A stretch of 64,000 nt of DNA from Cryomorphaceae bacterium 1068 (GTDB lineage: Bacteria > Bacteroidota > Bacteroidia > Flavobacteriales_D > Cryomorphaceae). Location: NCBI GenBank assembly GCA_027214385.1, contig JAPVXR010000001.1, positions 62,001 to 126,000 on the forward strand. The letters are read 5' to 3'. The notes beneath the pieces are model-generated. The model made no database searches, was not told the origin of the DNA, and worked only from the letters and a program-made list of their open reading frames with translations. How positions within the stretch are numbered: position 1 is the stretch's first letter; each line of letters starts with the position of its first letter. Positions 63,365-64,000 of this stretch are shown here, piece after piece. Made by a program: the position numbers and the translations under genes.

Positions 63365-64000
63365 GCTCAGTTAGCGGGCGGTCATTGCTCAATAAGTCAA
63401 TTGTGGATACCCTTTTTCATCGTGGACCTGATTCCGGAAATCTCTGGCAAGATTCCAAGGGTAAAACAGTCTTTGGCCACCGTCGGCTTTCCATTATTGA
63501 TCTGGCCGAGGCAGCAAATCAACCTTTTTTTAGCATTAGCGGTCGTTACGTAATGGTCTACAACGGCGAGGTGTACAACTACCGCGACTTGGTTTCTAAA
63601 AACAGCCTCCGCCTTAAGACTCAATCCGATACCGAAGCACTTCTCGAGTTCTTGGTGCAGGAAGGCTTTGACCAAATAACCCAACTCAACGGCATGTTTG
63701 CCTTGGCCATCTACGACAAGGAAACCGATGAAATCCACCTTTTCCGCGACCGTTTGGGCATCAAACCCCTTTATTATTACCACGACGGAAACCGATTTGC
63801 CTTTGCCAGTGAACTACCGGCACTCAAAGAACTAATTGGTGACGTGGAGATCAATCAAGACGTCATACCTCTTTTTCTCCACCGTGGATATATTCCCGAA
63901 CCCTACACTTTCTACAAGAACATCTATAAATTTCCTGCTGGTGCATATGGGCTCTACAAAAACGGGAAACTCACCATTAAGAAATATTGGAGACCTGAGG
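63349..64000 (+). CDS. asnB: Asparagine synthase (glutamine-hydrolysing), N-terminal part
   Basis: The frame begins ATG TGC at 63349 and runs off the right edge after 217 codons. The N-terminal Cys2, needed for the glutaminase, is present (MCGIIGSVSG), with FHRGPDSG, HRRLSIIDL, VYNGEVYNYRDL and the DRLGIKPLYYY motif of this family. In glycan islands such enzymes often amidate uronic acids rather than make asparagine. It overlaps the GT gene by 16 bases and thus belongs to the same unit. Codons from about 63480 on are visibly GC-richer. Confidence 0.92.
   Translation, partial: MCGIIGSVSGRSLLNKSIVDTLFHRGPDSGNLWQDSKGKTVFGHRRLSIIDLAEAANQPFFSISGRYVMVYNGEVYNYRDLVSKNSLRLKTQSDTEALLEFLVQEGFDQITQLNGMFALAIYDKETDEIHLFRDRLGIKPLYYYHDGNRFAFASELPALKELIGDVEINQDVIPLFLHRGYIPEPYTFYKNIYKFPAGAYGLYKNGKLTIKKYWRPE

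Noticed and set aside
63397-63783. 128-codon frame antisense to asnB
   Set aside because: The plus strand encodes clear asparagine synthase motifs over the same bases.
1-64000. CRISPR arrays, tRNA, rRNA and intact insertion sequences
   Set aside because: No regularly spaced direct repeats, tRNA-like cloverleaf, rRNA stretch or transposase frame was seen.

Overview
The window looks like a chromosomal segment of a marine or aquatic Bacteroidota (Flavobacteriia or Cryomorphaceae-like). The signs are proteins with type IX secretion (T9SS) type A and type B C-terminal sorting domains, many short Sec leaders and lipoproteins, a Bacteroidota-type TAnnTTTG promoter element, and few Shine-Dalgarno sequences. 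No rRNA, tRNA or CRISPR array was seen. Taxonomy is inferred from these traits only.

Region A (1-21.5 kb) is a beta-glucan (probably laminarin) utilisation locus. On the minus strand lie an MFS sugar porter, a GH16 and a GH3 in overlapping frames, followed by a large T9SS-secreted protein with three carbohydrate-binding-like modules and the first codons of a paralogue at the window edge. A second minus-strand unit holds a GH16 laminarinase and a two-module T9SS protein. A membrane-spanning propeller/Y_Y_Y/HTH regulator and a secreted clan GH-A TIM-barrel enzyme sit in the middle. A four-gene plus-strand operon encodes two outer-membrane barrel-like proteins and two lipoproteins, one with two binding-like modules. 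No SusC or SusD homologue was found; these four genes are candidates for that role. Two promoters of the locus share the same operator and spacing, which suggests a regulon run by the local regulator.

Region B (21.5-33 kb) holds cell-surface and house functions: a T9SS beta-propeller-like protein, an SRPBCC protein, an ECF sigma/anti-sigma/DUF4097-like operon, a small barrel protein, a GIN-domain lipoprotein, a glycine-rich T9SS type B protein and a TraB/GumN protein. Short dispersed repeats lie in the gaps.

Region C (33-40.8 kb) encodes an ABC exporter of the MacB/FtsX type with a HlyD-like adaptor, divergent from a sigma-54 response regulator and its histidine kinase. A ~0.3 kb segment with a 24-bp perfect palindrome, flanked by 27-bp direct repeats derived from the adaptor gene's 3' end, separates adaptor and ATPase genes.

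Region D (40.8-64 kb) begins with a PKD/LamG T9SS protein whose base composition changes abruptly within the gene, and continues as a surface-polysaccharide island: Wzm/Wzt exporter, a complete legionaminic-acid cassette (LegB, LegC, LegH/NeuD, LegI, LegG, LegE/PtmE, LegF) with an embedded formyltransferase and PIG-L deacetylase, a candidate legionaminyltransferase, an FkbM methyltransferase, GalE, several glycosyltransferases, a C5-epimerase-like protein and the start of an asparagine synthase gene. The layout predicts an exported glycan carrying a nonulosonic acid, possibly N-formylated.
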